DNA of 64,000 nucleotides from Dicyema japonicum (GCA_011109175.1 RDEW01000036.1:189583-253582); one strand, 5' to 3'. Counted from the first letter of the stretch, positions 12,247 to 22,640 are shown. Notes: generated from the letters alone by a model not told the origin. Made by a program: numbers and translations.

Positions 12247-12929
12247 ATGTACAATAGAATAGGATTACAAACTCCACGTGGTAGTGGGACAAGTGGATAT
12301 GTCCAAAAGAACACAGCCTGCCTCATAAAACAGAAAGACAAGATAAAATACGACTACAAAACCGACACTAAACCTACAACACTAAAGAAACCAAATCAGT
12401 TCATTCTAATCCACGAGAAGAAGCGCAAAGTGGAAGCCCAATGTTTAGAAATGGAAGAATTGATGACTCAGAAGGGATACTCTGAGGCAGAGTGTAATAC
12501 TATGGTCTCTGAATTTCGGAGGAAATTGTTAGCTAGTCTGGACGACACTGTGGAGATTGAACTGGACGAATTTGGGAGACCAAGGTGATATTTATATAAT
12601 ATTGTAGTACCAAGGGAAGTCATCAATTGGCTGTGGCACAGAACAAACGCAATGAAATGTTGAGGGATGCATTCGGGCTCGACGAATCTTATGATAGAGT
12701 ATCCTCGCTGTCTCGGATTCCATTCAAAAAGAAGGAAGATGGAGTCTCTGAGACTCCTGTTGTGTCTATTCCAGTAAAGGAAGAGAAAGTCAAGAAAGAA
12801 TCAAAGAAACAGAAGAAGTCAAAGCGTAAGATGGAGGAGGAAAAGAAGACAGAGTCTGAAGAGACTGACTGTAGCTGTAGTGATTGTGAGAGGGACAAAC
12901 TCAGCAAGGGATCTAAAAGAAGACGTTAA
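12247..12929 (+). CDS. CWF21/SRRM2-type pre-mRNA splicing factor
   Basis: Two exons (12247-12584, 12608-12929) around a 23-nt intron give 219 residues. The N-terminus MYNRIGLQTPRGSGTSGYV is the diagnostic start of CWC21/CWF21 and metazoan SRRM2 proteins, which sit in the catalytic spliceosome close to Prp8 and Snu114. Residues about 50-96 form the cwf21 helix pair (KPNQFILIHEKKRK ... SEFRRKLL). The tail is rich in Lys/Glu/Ser (KKQKKSKRKMEEEKK) and ends SKGSKRRR, a likely nuclear localisation signal. It is far shorter than vertebrate SRRM2, which adds a large RS domain, and closer in size to fungal CWC21. The ATG follows ATTATTTTAG and two bases, a good acceptor for cis- or trans-splicing. Confidence 0.9.
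12585..12607 (+). other. 23-nt intron of the CWF21 gene
   Basis: GT at 12585 and AG at 12607. Removing it converts ...GRPR-stop into a continuous frame whose next residues (SHQLAVAQNKRNEMLRDAFG) match the family. This is the clearest single-intron case in the window. Confidence 0.88.
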
Positions 12930-13118
12930 TTAATTTTTAATTCTGTTTGATTATTTTATTGGTCACGTGTATTACTTTTATTTTTCAGATTCTCCCTAAA
13001 CAATCAGTCATCTCTCTTCTACCCACTAAATTCTCCCTCGTGAGCCTTAATCCCATGCTTATGTCGATGATCAAGGTTGTATGTTCTCACTGTTTTATCT
13101 TTGATAACTTATTCATAG

Positions 13119-13377
13119 GAGCAACACTCAAGTCCCCAACTGGGGGTTGGAATTCCTCATGGATGCGAGGCAGTAATACATTCAATCAGGAAATTTGCTA
13201 CCAGTTCGCCAGACACTACGAATGCTATTATAGTCAAACTGGGCATACACAATGCTTTCAATAGTATTCGCAGAGACAGAATCATAGAAGCTATCATCTC
13301 CAGGAACCCGGAAATCAGCAGGATGGTGAAACTTGCATACGGCTCCCCATGTACCCTGATTTTTATTCGGAAACAAA
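13119..13377 (+). mobile_element. LINE family D reverse transcriptase fragment
   Basis: The plus frame reads PQLGVGIPHGCEAVIHSIRKF, then KLGIHNAFNSIRRDRIIEAI and YGSPCTLIF. This is the N-terminal RT block of a LINE group with QLGVG..GCEA..H..R and NAFNS..R motifs, as in Utopia-like elements (group name from memory, not checked). The same block occurs on the minus strand at about 34290-34450. It breaks off at 13377 where the hAT remnant begins. Confidence 0.7.
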
Positions 13378-13384
13378 GTAAAAT

Positions 13385-14012
13385 AAAAACAATGGAAATC
13401 GTATTTATTTAAAAGTTTGTAAACAAATACAAGTTTGGCAGCTTTTTCAATTTCCAGTCTATTTCGTACATTTGAATGTAAGAATCCAAAAGTCGAAAAA
13501 ATTCGTTCTATTCCACCTGTGGAAGCAACTTCAAGAATTTTTTGCAGAGTGAAATTACTTTAGAAGGTGGTAAGAGTTCGATTCCCACAAAGCTATAGGT
13601 GATACTTTGCTCAATAAATTCGGAGCGAACATGTATAGTTTGAATGAATCAGCTTTTGCTCTGAAATTAATCAGAGTCGGAAGAGCATATTCATAATGTT
13701 CAGCACAATGCAGAGGTGTCCACAGTGTCAATTAGATAGCTTTCTCCATCCCATGTTGCAACTGACACACAAATAACGGGTTCGTTATGAATGTTACTCC
13801 ACCCGTCCAACATCATAGACACTGTCTTGTCCTGGAGTCTTTGCCGACAGTCTTCATGCATTTTGTCGTACACATCGACGATCGAACAATGGACCACCAA
13901 TTTGATGATGAGAAGGTAAACGATACCCAGGAAGAAGCATTTGGACGAGTTTTACAAATTCCGGATGTTCTACAGCAGCAAAAGGTGTGTTACTGGAATA
14001 TATGTATCTAAC
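13385..14012 (-). pseudogene. hAT-like transposase remnant (DUF659 type)
   Basis: Read on the minus strand: an N-terminal block FVKLVQMLLPGYRLPS near 13930, then the DUF659 signature MLDGWSNIHNEPV with SYLIDTVDTS near 13820-13730, and the hAT dimerisation end (ASTGGIERIFSTFGFLHSNV, then RNRLEIEKAAKLVF) near 13530-13420. Such proteins derive from hAT DNA transposases. Normal length is several hundred residues; here the middle part between DUF659 and the dimerisation domain is missing, and there are frame changes and stops. It sits between two LINE D pieces and was probably inserted there. Confidence 0.75.
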
Positions 14013-14184
14013 GAGTTACATATCAAATTTTTCTTCGATGACGTCGTCGTAGTAACGAAGTTGATTAAAGTCTTTCAAAAATAATAAGTTTATCGAAGTG
14101 AACCCACAAGGCATCACGCTTTCTTCCAGACATTAAAAAAATTTAAATGATTTTTTTGTTGATTAAAATCAAATGGTTTAATCT

Positions 14185-14256
14185 ATCATTTAATTAGTTG
14201 GTATACTCCTTTCTTGGTGTTCCCTTTTCGGGGTTATTAAATAATAATAATAACCC
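14185..14256 (+). repeat. solo LINE B 3' tail
   Basis: CATTTAATTAGTTGGTATACTCC, TTCTTGGTGTTCCC and TTATTAAATAATAATAA match the 3' end of the LINE B copy at 31415-31487 almost base for base. No coding part is attached. Confidence 0.7.
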
Positions 14257-14539
14257 TGGTTGGAACAGAACCCGTATAAATGTGAAATTATAAACTTTGC
14301 TTGCGAGAGGAAGACTTTTGTCGTGCAGTGGCCGCTATATCTGCTTATTTCCGCGATGTTTCGGTTACTCAACTTGAAAATGCAATTTTTTCTTGGCTCT
14401 CCCCTATACTGTAATAATGTGTCAGTTCTCCTGGAGGAAAAAATACATCGATAGTCTTTCTCCCTCCAACCTCTCAACGACAACAACTGACCCAGGCTCA
14501 GCTTCGGAGAAGGCTTAGACTTTAAAGATAAAAAAAATT

Positions 14540-14780
14540 CGCATGTCTCGGAGGATAATTCGTCTTTGAACCAGTGGCAGTCGAAACGACAGGAATAATT
14601 GGAAGCCGATCACTGACGCTGCTAAACAAGATCGGCTGGCTCATCGCGAATCAGAAAAACGATAAGAGAGAATGGAGCTGTTTTATTGAGCGCATTTCCT
14701 TGCAAATCGTAAGGGGAAATGCGTTTTCAATTATGAGAGCAGCCAGCAGTTGCTTACTGTTAGTTTTTGAGTTATAATAA
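14540..14780 (+). mobile_element. LINE family D 3' end fragment
   Basis: The plus frame reads PVAVETTGIIGSRSLTLLNK and later ISLQIVRGNAFSIMRAAS. The (A/G)VET.G and RGNA.SI motifs recur at 21970-22078 and 29560-29839 and mark the C-terminus of LINE D. The stretch 14257-14540 in front holds a minus-strand open frame of about 98 codons that I do not recognise. Confidence 0.65.
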
Positions 14781-16263
14781 TTTATGGTGGAAACTGAGTG
14801 GAGGAAAAGGGTATATTTAAAATTGAAGAATTTAGTGGAGCAGTGAAATTATTAATTTTCTATTACCTACAAAGCCCTCAAGAATTGAAATCATTCAAGA
14901 AAATTATTTTTAAATGATTTGTCGACTGGAATGTGTCTTTTACTGTACATACTATGTATGTTTGAAACTCACTTATGGATTCTTTCGTCCCCATCATGCA
15001 TCGGAAACGTCTCCTTTGAGTTTTCAAAGGAAATTAATCGAGTAACAGAATTTTAGAGTTTATTGATTTTCATTCGTTCTGGTTCTGTAAAAGAAACGGA
15101 AAATTCGAATCTCCAAGGCGGTTTTTCAATAAAGTTTTGTGTTGGATTTGTCCAAGTGAATAGGACTCCTGAGAATCAGTAAGTTTATTTTTTGTGTGGG
15201 TGATTAAACATAACAGCTTTTTATAGGTTACTCCCAGAATTAATGTATTTGAACAGATCCAATGAGATATTGGATTCTTCCCTGTTCCTCGATCAGCCGT
15301 GAACAAAGTGCATTTAGACATGGGGGAAAATATTTAAAAACGGTTGGATATCAACTACATGTGTACTCTTACCAGTTTCGTTTGGGGGTCGGTGGCTTAT
15401 CGCCGCAATAATTACGTCATATGCATTTGATAACTGAAGCTCATCGTCATCGGTCAATGGTAATCCTGGTTACTTCTGACTTATTTGGTGGCTTTCCTCC
15501 TCTTTTAAGAGAAGCAATCAGCAGTCAGAATAAAATTAGCATCTTTAATACATTACTTCAGTTTATCAGTTATTTTGATACGAGTGAGCATATTCATTAC
15601 TTTACACAGTCGAGCTGATTCTCACGTCCTGACATCTATATCATTGACTCTCATGATTTCTGTACTATTCGGCATTGAATTAATGGGTTCATTCTAACAA
15701 GAGATTGGCCTTTTCTGTTAACTATTCGTCACCTGAGTCTATTTCTTTCAAAAGTCCCGAAAGTTAGTTTGCTCAATAATTTCCAAGGTAATTTTATGTT
15801 CTCATATTTCAATACAAATACAAAAAAAACATTGTATATCAAATTTAGGAGTTTTTTTTAAAGAAAAATTGTTTTTAAAAGTTCTTTTTAATTTAATGAG
15901 TTTTGAGATGTTCTTTTATGCAAAATATACATCCAAAATTATTGATTGGGAAAGTGACGCTATTAGTAGGGAAACCCTATAAAATAGATTTGCGTCATTG
16001 TACTTTTTACTAAATGCACTTGAAAGTGAGTTTTAAAAATTCATTAAAATAATTAGTTTTTAATAAATTAATTGTTAACAATTTGAGTAAAATTCTCAAA
16101 TTGGTTGTTTATTGCATTGTCGGTTGATTTATGACTGTAGTGACTCATAATAGATCTTTTGGGGGGTCGACCCTTCTCGAGTTTCTCCAGTTATAGTATT
16201 CCTGTCTACTTTTCATTGCCGTTTTTATAAGACTTGTGACATAAGCTCGTTCTGAAAACCTTA
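14781..16263. other. intergenic, nothing recognised
   Basis: About 1.5 kb with only short frames. A 65-codon plus frame at 15421-15618 has no recognisable domain. The rest is AT-rich and shows no repeat shared with the window. Confidence 0.4.
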
Positions 16264-16946
16264 TTATATATGTAAACCATAACTGCCTGCATGTAGCAAC
16301 CAATTTTGTATCGAATTTATATTATTACACTGTAAAATTTGTCCAAGCATATTGAGGACCTATTTCAGTACTCTAAGCAAACCCAGTTCTCTGTATCCTC
16401 AGAGGGACAATTCTGTATTGGGGACGAATTTATCGAATTTCTAGACTTTGTGTTTCTTTTTTGAGTTTCATTTAGTCTTCCAGATTGAGCGGAATAAACT
16501 GACTTTGTTCTAGATATTGGTCTTTCTTGCTCCATACTATTGAATCTTTGATCTCTTCCATAGTTTTCAAGAACATTGTCTATCAAATTTAGGAGTTCTA
16601 TCCTCCAAAGGTCTCCCACTTTTATATTTTAAAGTAAAAATACGAGGGAGTTCTTGTGTGACTTCAACATTTGGTTCTATGCTCTGTGGGATATTGTCTA
16701 TAGAATTTGACGGAACAAGGTTCCAGTTGTTATTTTTCATAAATGTGGTCGTATTTGGATAGCTACAAAAGTAATCATCCACGTGGCATATTGGGGCATT
16801 GTTGATTCCTGAATTATAGAAAAACTACCTGAAATATGACGAAGAAATTTCGGATGGGGCAAATGTCTTGTGAAAAATGAGCTACTACTAAGATCCCCAA
16901 ATCTAAGTCGGTTAGTCCTGTCAGTGATGGAATTAAATCTGAACAT
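16264..16946 (-). CDS. TBATA: TBATA/Spatial-family protein
   Basis: Four exons on the minus strand (16946-16829, 16808-16644, 16618-16383, 16359-16264) give 204 residues after removal of introns of 20, 25 and 23 nt. Exon 1 carries the family core RFGDLSSSSFFTRHLPHP followed by HISGINNAPICHVDDYF, which matches vertebrate TBATA (FG.LS..SFF.RH.PHP ... VC.V.D). Exon 3 has YSAQSGRLNETQKR, matching the TGRLIP region, and exon 4 VLNMLGQILQCNNINSIQNW matches the C-terminal helix (LELLCRILETD...IQFWL). TBATA was described in thymus, brain and testis and has a poorly defined role. The ordered match over four exons makes the identification good despite short length. All splice phases are compatible. Confidence 0.8.
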
Positions 16947-17369
16947 TACTTGAATTCGGTTTAATTTAATATTTAAACTTAACTTTATTGACGTTATTTT
17001 TTCGTAAATCGATTTTTCTTAGCAATGGGTGAACTAATCCTACATGTTATTTTTTTCATATTCAATGTGTCCTTTAACAGGGCTGGCTGATTGTGCGTTC
17101 AATCAGTACATCTTTACTTTTCAAAGTCTAATGTTATAAAAACTGAAATATAAACAGAAGAGTAATCAGGGACATTGTGTTCATCTAGAGGTCTTAACTA
17201 ATGCTTGCAAATGAGACTGACGGAGTTAAGATTTCATAATTATTAGTAGTATTTAGAGAATACATAGAAGGAAAGTTTGCAAGGGGATCTTTAGAATATT
17301 TTGAAAAGCTGATATTTATTTTAATAATCACGAATAGATTGGAAGAGGTTTAGTGTCTTAAAGTCTAAT
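16947..17369. other. intergenic, nothing recognised
   Basis: About 420 AT-rich bases upstream of the TBATA-like gene with no supported feature. This should contain its promoter. Confidence 0.35.
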
Positions 17370-17575
17370 TAAGGTATATCCAGTTCTCATGGTAGGAGTT
17401 AAACTCATCCTTTACAAGCGTCACGTTCATCCATATCCGTTATTGTGAGAACTTTAGGCATACGGCGTGTTGAGGCCTCATAGGATTTAATGAGGCAGAG
17501 AGCAGAATCATGAGACCAGATAGGAAGCCACAACCAATCGTAATGCAAGCGACAGCAATACCCAATTTGTTAATA
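17370..17575 (-). repeat. SINE family 2 copy
   Basis: Shares with 6415-6700 the tail (minus strand: AAAGGATGAGTTTAACTCC..CCATGAGAACTGGATA) and a tRNA-like head (GCATTACGATTGGTTGTGG). More diverged than the first copy. Confidence 0.5.
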
Positions 17576-17924
17576 AAGTAAATACAGGTAATTAAGTTAA
17601 GGGAAGTAATACGAAACGGTAGGGCTTGCCAACCAATTTCTACTCAGAAAGTCTCTCCAAAAATCGGCAAACGCAGAGTAAAATTTGAAGATAAATCCCA
17701 GATACTTTATTGCGTTTTTTGAAACCTCGTATGAGATTTTCGATAGTTCCGTCAACCTTGCACATTTTTCCATCCACCCACAAAGGAATCGACATACGAG
17801 ATTTATCCAGCAGGCAAGCTTTAAAGCAAAATTCCGCATTTTCTCAAATTTCTTGAGAATAGAACACCTCCTTTTTGAGTCGTATTAACAATATGCCAGA
17901 TCCAACATAAACCTTCGCTGATAT
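17576..17924. other. intergenic, nothing recognised
   Basis: About 350 bases with overlapping short frames of 67-80 codons on both strands, none recognisable. Confidence 0.35.
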
Positions 17925-18150
17925 GAACAGTAATAATAATATTCGCACTTTCCGAGGAGACATATCAGTTATAGCTCCCTTCAGGCAGAACACACACTTT
18001 ATTTTAAGCAAATAACAGTTATAATAGCTAATCGAGAAAGGATCAAGAAATTCTCTTCACTTTTTTGTTTTCTTTTTCTCGGGTGTATGTCCTTTAAGAC
18101 GACCCGGTTTCGCAATTAAGTTCACTGATGACTACGTCACTCGTCAAGCC
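17925..18150 (-). repeat. SINE family 1, 3' part
   Basis: The minus strand reads the SINE 1 body (GATGACTACGTCACTCGTC region) and ends GGGAGCTATAACTGATATG, GAAAGTGCGAATATTATTATTA. It lacks the tRNA-like head; a LINE B tail begins where the head should be. Confidence 0.6.
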
Positions 18151-18159
18151 AAAGCATTT

Positions 18160-18245
18160 ATTTATTAACCTCGGGATCACCGAGAAAGAAAGACAAAAGT
18201 ATTGTCAGCTAGATAGGTGATCCCAGTTCCCGCAACCAAAGCATG
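18160..18245 (-). repeat. solo LINE B-type 3' tail with perfect hairpin arms
   Basis: GGGATCACC at 18173 and GGTGATCCC about 40 bases later are exact reverse complements. On the minus strand the element reads GGGATCACC...TTTCTCGGTGATCCC and ends in TTAATAAATAAA, like the ends of the coding LINE B copies. Confidence 0.55.
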
Positions 18246-18347
18246 AATAGTAGGAAGAATAATTTGATGAGATGATGAATTATTTCTAAAATTAAATATT
18301 ATTAATTGATAATAATAAAAATAAAAAAACGTTAATTCTTGTTGGGC

Positions 18348-19189
18348 ATGACAGCACGCTTACTGAACTCAATTGGTTCTTTGGGATTTGGACTAGCCGC
18401 CATGGCTGCAGTCGGTAATTACGCCCTGTATAACGTGGATGGTGGACAAAGAGCTGTAATCTTCGACCGTTTCAAGGGTGTAAAGGATTCAGTGGTTGGA
18501 GAAGGAACCCACTTTCTTATTCCATGGGTTCAACGACCCATTATTTTTGACTGCAGATCACGTCCAAGGAACATTCCAATAGTCACTGGTTCCAAGGATC
18601 TGCAAAATGTGACAATAACTCTGAGAATTCTGTACCGTCCAGTAATGAAAGAATTACCAAATATATTCCGTAATATTGGAGTGGACTATGATGACAGAGT
18701 GTTACCATCAATAGTCAATGAAGTTCTCAAATCAGTTGTAGCACAATACGACGCCGCTGAACTTATTACTGAGAGAGAAGTCTTTTCTCAGAGATTAAGT
18801 GAGGATCTCAAGGACAGAGCTGAAGTTTTTGGAATTGTTTTGGATGATATTTCTCTGGTTTTTTTAATTTTAATATTTAGACTCATCTTACTTTTGGAAA
18901 GGAGTTCACACAAGCAGTAGAAATGAAACAGGTAGCTCAACAGGAGGCTGAAAAAGCTAGATTTTTGGTTGAGAAGGCTGAACATATGAAGGCAGCAGCT
19001 GTCACTGTCGCCGAGGGGGACGCGGAGGCTGCTGATTTACTAGTAAAAGCATTTAATGAGGCTGGAGAAGGCTTTATTGAGTTAAGAAGACTGGAGGCAG
19101 CTGAAGAAATTGCCGATAGATTGTCTAATTGTCCAAATGTGTCCTACCTTCCTCATGGTGTTAATGCTGCTTTACTTATGCCTAAGTAA
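18348..19189 (+). CDS. PHB1: prohibitin 1
   Basis: Exons 18348-18857 and 18881-19189 around a 23-nt intron give 272 residues, the same length as human PHB1. It forms ring complexes with prohibitin 2 in the inner mitochondrial membrane, where it scaffolds and protects respiratory and protease complexes. Residues about 7-25 form the N-terminal membrane helix. The SPFH/PHB domain follows ([39 protein letters not shown], then [18 protein letters not shown]). A coiled coil rich in Ala/Glu covers about 180-215 ([19 protein letters not shown]) and the end is [15 protein letters not shown]. The ATG at 18348 gives the conserved short N-terminus. Without splicing the frame would stop soon after the intron. 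No damage is seen. Confidence 0.96.
18858..18880 (+). other. 23-nt intron of prohibitin 1
   Basis: GT at 18858, AG at 18880. It falls in the highly conserved DD(I/V)[11 protein letters not shown] segment, so both boundaries are fixed by homology. Confidence 0.95.
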
Positions 19190-19564
19190 CACTTTCCTTG
19201 GTTAATATTTTTGGTTTACTACATTATTTATTCCCCTTTCCCCTCAGGGAAACCAGTGACTAACATTATAGTAACTAACAAAAGCATATCTGAGAAGTAA
19301 CCCAATGTATGCTACCTTTTGATTTATTATTTGCAGACACAGTGATAGTAACAATGTCGCACAATTCCATCCATAATCAACTGAAAGGGAAGAAAGTGGG
19401 GGAAAGCAAATGATCATTTTTCGTGTTATTTGAAAAAGATGGATCATGTGACGCTAGTAGGACAATGATGAGAAGGGACAGAGGAAAAGATGACAAATTT
19501 CCGACCAATTAGACAATGGAAGAATCGAGGATCAATAATGACGTTTAACCATTAAGCTACATGA
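19190..19564. other. intergenic, nothing recognised
   Basis: About 375 bases after prohibitin without a supported feature. Should contain its 3' end. Confidence 0.35.
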
Positions 19565-19985
19565 AATTACCGTTTAATAATAACAACACCAAACACCACG
19601 TTACACAAAATAACTAATCACGTGATCCCAGCACGCTTTACCAGGGACATTATCTTGCCCCAATGCTCCTCCCTAGACCCCACACAAGTACATATCTGCC
19701 AAGTGATTGGATCTTTGCAGTCACGATGGAGCGTTCTATGGTTTGTTCGTATCATGGCTTCAAAAGCATTGGTGGCTGGAAATCTCCAGAAATTCAGCGT
19801 TCCGTGATTTTGAAGGCTCTTTTTCGGCTCCATCTTCAAGACATATGTACAAGAGATGAATGGGCCCCAGATACCACATTAATTTATTTCATTATTATTT
19901 AGAACCAAGAATCACCGACAAAACAAAAGAGAGTAGTGGCTGTCAGGTAATCCCGGCCTCCTTAAGCAGCCGCCTCATCTTTTTT
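19565..19985 (-). mobile_element. LINE B 3' ends, two nested or adjacent tails
   Basis: On the minus strand the frame ending near 19621 reads EEHWGKIMSLVKRAGIT-stop, matching the C-terminus LEEHRKNLSILLRRTGII of the copy at 30359-31487. It is followed by GGGATCACGTGATTAG and a TTATTATTAAA tail. A second tail with GGGATTACC ... GGTGATTC lies at about 19895-19975. Both are 5' truncated. Confidence 0.6.
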
Positions 19986-20093
19986 TGTTGTTCCTCCGGT
20001 GTGCACGAGTGACTTTTTTAGGTTCTAGGTGAGCTCCCGTATTCTCACGAGTTCCGAACGGGGTTGGTTTTAATATCGAGGAGGAAGATCTTT

Positions 20094-20409
20094 TTTTAAA
20101 GCCTTTTCACGAGAGCCATAATATTTATAGCTCCGCATAGGCAGGACACACACTTTATTTAAGTAAAGAACATTTAATTTTAACTAATCGTAGAACCAAG
20201 GAATGATCTTCACTTCTTTTTTTCTTTTTCTTGTGTGTGGGTCCTTTCTAGACAATCAAGTTCCGCAGTGAGTATCCACTGATGACGGCGTCACTCGTCA
20301 AACCCTTTTGGCATCGTAGATGCGTGGAACCTTCCACCAGGTGAACAGCAGCGAGAATCGAACCCGTAACCTAAGTCACTTTAGCCCGACACCTAACCAC
20401 TATGCCACT
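20094..20409 (-). repeat. SINE family 1 copy, complete, with target duplication
   Basis: 316 bases flanked by AGGAAGATCTTT (20082-20093 and 20410-20421). On the minus strand the head reads GTGGCATAGTGGTTAGGTG (box A) and GGTTCGATTCTCGC (box B), a clear tRNA-derived RNA polymerase III promoter. The body contains GAGTGACGCCGTCATCAGTG. The tail GGAGCTATAAATATTATGG, CTCTCGTGAAAAGGC matches the 3' end of LINE A at 49205-49275, which suggests that LINE A enzymes mobilised it. The sequence is close to the copy at 45651-45955, so it moved fairly recently. Confidence 0.88.
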
Positions 20410-20513
20410 AGGAAGATCTTTGTAGGGTCATTTACCATCTGGATGTAAGAGAACGGTAAGAAATTATAACTAATATGTTTAAATATATTAATTTATTTAA
20501 AATTAAATTAATA

Positions 20514-21950
20514 ATGGAGACATCACAAGTAAATTATGAATGTTCGTGCAAAAAGAAAAGACCAATTTACGAATTATACTTTTGCAGAAACTGTTTGGAT
20601 TTGAAATGTTTTACATGTACTTCCCACGAGGTCATTAATATCAATATTTAGAGATTCAGTCTCAATACTGTCCTCAGTGTTCCTTTGTGATAGGAGTTGA
20701 TGGATTCCATAAACCCAAAACAAGGTGTTGAAAATATAATTTATAGTAAATGTCCCAATTGTCTCGAATGTCCTATTTGTCGAAAGATTTTGATCATCCA
20801 TGCTACAGAACGTCGATTGGATGGCTCAAAGATCACTGAAACCCACCCTAATGCTAAACTCTGCTATCTACAGTGTTCTGTCTGTGGGTGGAACTCAAGG
20901 AACTCTAATGTGTTGGAAGATCAGATTCTCCGTACGAATGGTCTATTCATTGTTTATTTTATAGTGGAATCAGGATGGCACGAAAGAAGTGATCCCCAAG
21001 AGGAGGGGGTAGTCAATATTATTTATTTTAGATAAAAAATCTTGTTGAATATTACAAAAATGTTTTTGAATCGACACGTGAGACAAAAAATGAAGCTTTT
21101 GAGATTTCCTGCAGATTTTACTCTATAAAGCTCTCCACAAAGGCGGAATACAAAAAGCATTCACTTCCAGTATTACAAGTACCAAACCCACATGAAAAAG
21201 TAACGGAAGACCTCAGTGATCTTTACAACACTCGACTCGATTACTCCTCATTACTAACTGTTCAACAGAGGATTAGGAATCCTCGTTTACAAACTACGAG
21301 TGGTAGGGATTCCTACCCAATCAGGAAACAGCTCATCTCTAGAACTGTGCTTAGATGTGCTGTATGTTTTAGTCAAATATTCTAGAAATGCAAAAAGAAT
21401 TTGTTGAAGCAAGAATTCCAACCCCAAACATGTAGATTTACCTCTTATTTGACTGCTGTGTAGTTATTATGTTGTATTTAGTAATTTTGTGCCCCTGATC
21501 AAATTCGTGGGAACGAGATGGAGTTCTGATGGATCAGTTCTCGAGTGTATGTAACATTTAGTTGGATTTTATGATCTCCGTTGAGAATTTATGTTTGTAC
21601 GATAAAGTTGTCTCATTCCTGCCTACTTTTGATTCTAAGCATTATTTGGTATTCTGTTTTTTAACTTAGCGAATAAATTCAAAAATAAAGCTTGAGAGGT
21701 ATGATGAAGCCAATTTGTGTTACATTGACTCTTCTTCTTTCAATGCGGCCTCAGTAGAGTGTCCTCTTTTGTTGGAGTCTAAAAATAAGGCCATAATGTT
21801 GGAAACGTAAATTATGGTGAAAATAATGAACTGAGCATGTCAGTAACATGTAACTATGAATGTCCCTCCATCCATGGTGGACAAACAACTGTCAAATGGA
21901 TTACCTGTGTAGTATTTATTGATGGAAATGATTGTAATATTCAGTTTTAG
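20514..21950 (+). CDS. DCTN4: dynactin subunit 4 (p62)
   Basis: Multi-exon gene for the pointed-end dynactin subunit that helps dynein bind cargo. Exon 1 (20514-20630) has the zinc-binding start YELYFCRNCLDLKCFTCTSHE. After a 23-nt intron come YCPQC, then KCPNCLECPIC and YLQCSVCGWNSR (CxxC zinc ligands). Further introns at 20941-20964, 21009-21031, 21362-21385 and 21460-21481 (22-24 nt) join SGWHERSDPQEEG, NLVEYYKNVFE, PIRKQLISRTVLRCA, KCKKNLLKQEFQPQTCRF and NFVPLIKF. The C-terminal exons (LERYDEANLCYIDSS; then VTCNYECPSIHG to the stop at 21950) are less certain. One frame break lies near 20693, explained by one extra G or an unseen intron. Length and order fit animal DCTN4. Confidence 0.85.
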
Positions 21951-21969
21951 TTTATTCTTAATTATTTTA

Positions 21970-22078
21970 CAATGTGTTAGCAACATCTGTAATATTCGAT
22001 ATTCCATCACTGATTTTGGGATTGCGGTTGTCCGCGGAAACGCTTACTCCGTAATGTCAGCAGCCGCAATTTCTTAAT
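21970..22078 (+). mobile_element. short LINE D 3' fragment
   Basis: The plus frame reads FGIAVVRGNAYSVMSAAAIS-stop, the same end motif as QIVRGNAFSIMRAAS at 14700. It begins about 20 bases after the DCTN4 stop. Confidence 0.45.
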
Positions 22079-22439
22079 ACTACCCAAACTACATTTTTCT
22101 CCTTAATAAATTGTTTTCTAATTAACAATATTCGGAAATTACCTTCCTTTGAGAACAATTTATTTTATAATTCCCCCCCCCCCGATATACAGGATTGTGT
22201 GGCCATGGATGAAGATTTGTTGCTTTCTTTTGTTCTTGCTCTTTCCTTGGTACGAAAAAAGATCATTTTCTCTTCCCCACAACTGGAAACACTTGACGTT
22301 TGTTTAGGATAAACTTGTTACATTTGAAAAAAAACTCTCTGGTTTTGCGCCCATGAGGGATACATTTAATTAGTTGTTTACTAAACTTCCTTCTCAGTAT
22401 ATTTGGGGTTAATAAATTATCTGAAAGAGATTAAGAATT
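22079..22439. other. intergenic with poly-C run
   Basis: No supported gene. An 11-base C run at 22173-22183 is the only notable simple sequence. Confidence 0.4.
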
Positions 22440-22640
22440 ATTAACCTACCGTCCGAATAAAACCATCCTGTCCAGGCATCACGTTTATCCGCGATTTTGG
22501 ATGCATTGTACGTCTGCTAAGACTGGTGGACCAACTAACGCCTTTCAGGATTAGATAACACAGCCATCGACCGGATAGTAGGAGTGTGATGATCAAACAA
22601 AGGACTGAACGACAGCCCTACCACTGGTTAATGATTAAAA
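22440..22640 (-). repeat. SINE family 2 copy
   Basis: Minus strand: head AACCAGTGGTAGGGCTGTCG (box A-like) and a diverged tail GATGCCTGGACAGGATGG matching the tails at 6415 and 17370. Strongly diverged. Confidence 0.45.

Noticed and set aside
13182-13376. 64-codon minus frame
   Set aside because: Antisense to the LINE D reverse transcriptase fragment that is recognisable on the plus strand.
20340-20410. tRNA gene on the minus strand
   Set aside because: A and B boxes are good, but the segment is the head of a repeated 300-bp element with target duplications, so it is a SINE, not a functional tRNA gene.
22173-22183. 11-base C run as a functional element
   Set aside because: Simple homopolymer without context; possibly a sequencing problem.
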